NCBI RefSeq assembly: GCF_040807025.1
Contig: NC_090953.1
Span: 25,714,997 to 25,778,996, forward strand
Length of the DNA stretch: 64,000 bases
Direction of reading: 5' to 3'
DNA from: Struthio camelus
Taxonomy: Eukaryota; Chordata; Aves; Struthioniformes; Struthionidae
Both the position numbers and the translations under genes were made by a program. Of this stretch, positions 62,040-64,000 are shown in pieces. The notes beneath the pieces are model-generated. The model was not told where the DNA came from, did not search any database, and worked only from the letters and a program-made list of their open reading frames with translations. Position 1 is the first letter of the stretch. Each line of letters begins with the position of its first letter.

Positions 62040-63340
62040 AAAGCACCTCCGGCCTGACCGATGCGGCACCACGTCCCCTTGAGCTGGGCGCAGTGCCCCG
62101 TCCGCGGACACCTGCGGCGCGCTGGGGAGAGAACCCACGCTCAGAGCGAGGCCCGAGGGGACGAGAACGCACGACGACACGTCTCTGGCCAAGGAGCCGG
62201 GGCCTGCCCCGAGGCGCGCGAGGGAGCCCAAGGCAGCGCGTAGGCAGCCGTAGTTCTGGCAGGCGTTGACTCGCCAGCCACTGCCCCTGCACCCTGCATG
62301 TATTAATTCACAAATTTAATCTCCTCAGTGATTTAAACATACGGGGCTGGGGTGGGGAGGGAAGACGGAGCCAGGCGCTCCTCAGCAGGGCTGGCCAAGG
62401 GCCGAGCGGCAGCAGGGAGCCTCCAGCGCGTCACCAGGCGGAGGCTTCTCCCCGGCAGCGGCGTGGGGCGGCCCGAGGGGGTCCCGCCGGGGCGCCCCCG
62501 GCCTGAGCCCTTCCCCGCTGGGGGCGGGGGGGGGGTGAGGCCGGGCCTGCCCGCTCCGTGCCGCGGGGCGGCGCCGGGGCAGAGGGCGGCCCCGCCGCGG
62601 GAGGCGCCGCCGCCGGCCCTTGGACCCGGGCGCGCCGCCGAGCCGCGCCGGGCCCAGCCATGGCGGCGCCCGCGCAGAACCTGGCCGTGGTGGTGCACCG
62701 AGCCGGGGACCTCCGCCTGGTACGGGGCCGCGCCGCGCCGCGCCGAGGGGAGCGGGCAGCTGCGGGCCCCGCCGCGGCTCGGCCCGGCCCCGGGGGCCGG
62801 GAGAGGGCGGCCGCGCTCCGCCGCCCCCGGCGGGCTGCGGGGGCGGCTGGGCCCGCGGCGCTGCCCCGGGCGCGGCGGGGAGGCCGCGGCCCTCAGCGCC
62901 GCCCGGAGCCGCGCCGGGCGGCCCGAGGGCGGGGGACCCGCAGCGGCCTGCGGCAGCCGGGCCGGCTCCTCGGCGCGGCGGCGGGGGGGCTCCGGCGGCC
63001 GCGGCGGGGCTGAGGCGCTGCGGCGCCGCTGAGCGGTGGGCCTTGCGCCCCCGGGACGCGCGGCCTGGCTCGGGGCGGCCTTGTGCCGGCTCTGTGAGCT
63101 GAACCGGCCGCGGCGGGTGGGAGCGGAGAGGAGGCGGCCGCCCCGGCGGCTCGCCCGCGGCTGGCGGTGCCCCCGGGCCCCGGAGCGCTCTGCCGCAGCG
63201 CCCCGCAGCCTTCCCGCCTCCGCGCGGCCCCCGTGGAAGCCTGGGCCGCCCAACGCGCGGGACGCGAGCCCGCGGCGCTGCCGCCGAGGCCCTCTCCGCC
63301 GAGCGCTGGCTGGGAAGAGGGGGTTGAGACAGCCTCTGCT
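62040..63340. promoter_or_regulatory. CpG island over SORD promoter and first exon
   Basis: Dense CpG and very high GC, strongest at 62450-63300, surround the SORD start codon at 62660. A GC-box-like run with a G10 tract lies about 130 bp upstream (62520-62535). No TATA box is apparent. The long open frame on the minus strand across this island is a composition effect. Confidence 0.75.
62660..62719 (+). CDS. SORD: Sorbitol dehydrogenase, first coding exon (partial gene)
   Basis: Encodes 20 residues, MAAPAQNL-AVVVHRAGDLRL, which match the N-terminus of vertebrate sorbitol dehydrogenase (the pattern NL-x-VVH-x-x-GDLRL). A GTACGG donor follows in phase 0 at the expected exon-1 junction. The start context GCCATGG is strong. 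The full enzyme (about 355 residues) is a cytosolic zinc- and NAD-dependent dehydrogenase that oxidises sorbitol to fructose in the polyol pathway. Its zinc and NAD sites lie in exons beyond this window. The frame remains open into the intron, so the exon end rests on the splice site and family similarity. Confidence 0.85.
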
Positions 63341-64000
63341 GCTCGGTAGATACTCCCAGGAAAAGGCGTTCCCGGGAAGTAAGAAGAAAAAAAAAATGAT
63401 GCGTTGATTAGTCCAGCTCATGTGAGCCCAAGCGAGGAGTAGGAAGGAGGTTTCAAACAGAGCAGCCAAACTGATCACGCGTGTGCTTGTGTCAGACTGC
63501 CTTGCAGAGAGCGGGACATTTTATTTTTTTTTAATCAGTGCTGCGAATCAGTTCTGCTTCTCTGGCTGCAAATGATCAGCTGTACTCGGGTGATGAGACA
63601 TTTGTGGCACCGCTAAAGGTTTATACTTGCCAGTTTGGTGGGTGCCAAATCAGAGAAGAAAGACTGACGTGGGCAAACATTGACAGACAGTTTTCGGAAC
63701 AAACAGTTCTGGTAGGATAGCCCTTAACAAATACACAGACTTTGGACACCTGTAGCAGCCCACTTGCGAGATGATTGTCAAGGACGCAGTTGATTTTTAT
63801 CATTCCCGCACAGCTCAAGCAACGTGTGCCAAGGCTAAGCAAGTGTTCGTGGGGATTGAGGAACGTCACATACACAACATCTTCAGCTGAAAGTCGGCTT
63901 TTATCTCTAGCTGTCGACTGTTCTGTTCAGTCCCTTTGAAACAGCTGAGGCTGGCTGTACCTGCACCCGATGTGTTACCAGGTTACACGCTTAGATATTT
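62720..64000 (+). other. SORD intron 1, 5' part
   Basis: Starts with the GT donor of exon 1. The first about 600 bp are CpG-island sequence and the remainder is ordinary. No match to the next expected exon (the conserved ENYPIPEPGPNEVLL segment) was found before the window ends. Confidence 0.75.

Noticed and set aside
62333-63478. 381-codon minus-strand open frame over the SORD CpG island
   Set aside because: Same composition effect. It is antisense to a recognised SORD exon and has no family resemblance.
1-64000. CRISPR arrays, bacterial operons, phage or plasmid features
   Set aside because: No regularly spaced repeats of that type, no bacterial gene layout, and split vertebrate genes throughout.

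Overview
The window looks like avian (or at least sauropsid) nuclear DNA, gene-dense and rather GC-rich. Three things point there. There are two well-preserved CR1 non-LTR retrotransposon copies, plus two older CR1 3' ends, carrying the CR1-type 8-bp terminal repeat. The two recognisable vertebrate genes have N-termini of avian type. CpG islands mark their promoters. I cannot resolve the species; a crocodilian or turtle is not formally excluded.

Layout. Positions 1-890 hold a GC-rich minisatellite followed by a CpG-island promoter. RBPMS2 (RNA-binding protein, mRNA processing factor 2; Hermes) then runs on the + strand from its ATG at 891 to its stop at 33416. Seven coding exons can be placed to the base: 891-950, 17198-17275, 18944-18982, 19590-19652, 20759-20909, 21618-21766 and 33354-33416. 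All introns are GT-AG, and together the exons give an intact 200-residue protein with one RRM. A strong donor seven bases after the stop, and an acceptor with a consensus branch point at about 34.17 kb, indicate a further intron in the 3' UTR. The AT-rich terminal exon carries two ATTAAA signals (34522, 34715).

From about 34.8 to 62.0 kb I find no convincing protein-coding gene. This intergenic stretch contains an antisense CR1 copy, two degraded CR1 tails, a possible solo LTR or orphan poly(A) module (43.3-43.9 kb), several short perfect repeats, a 17-bp perfect hairpin and a cluster of transcription-factor-like motifs near 57.4 kb. At 62.0-63.3 kb a second CpG island contains exon 1 of SORD (sorbitol dehydrogenase, + strand, 62660-62719). 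The rest of SORD lies beyond the window.

The two genes are functionally unrelated: one is a smooth-muscle/heart/retina RNA-binding protein, the other a polyol-pathway enzyme. They are simply neighbours in the same orientation. The most interesting points are the large inverted pair of young CR1 copies (8.6-10.5 kb and 38.6-40.2 kb) flanking most of RBPMS2, an identical in-frame TAG in both CR1 copies, the inferred 3'-UTR intron with a CpG-rich patch beside it, and the RBPMS2-SORD adjacency. I found no bacterial-type system, CRISPR array or RNA gene, and nothing I can defend as a wholly new biological system.
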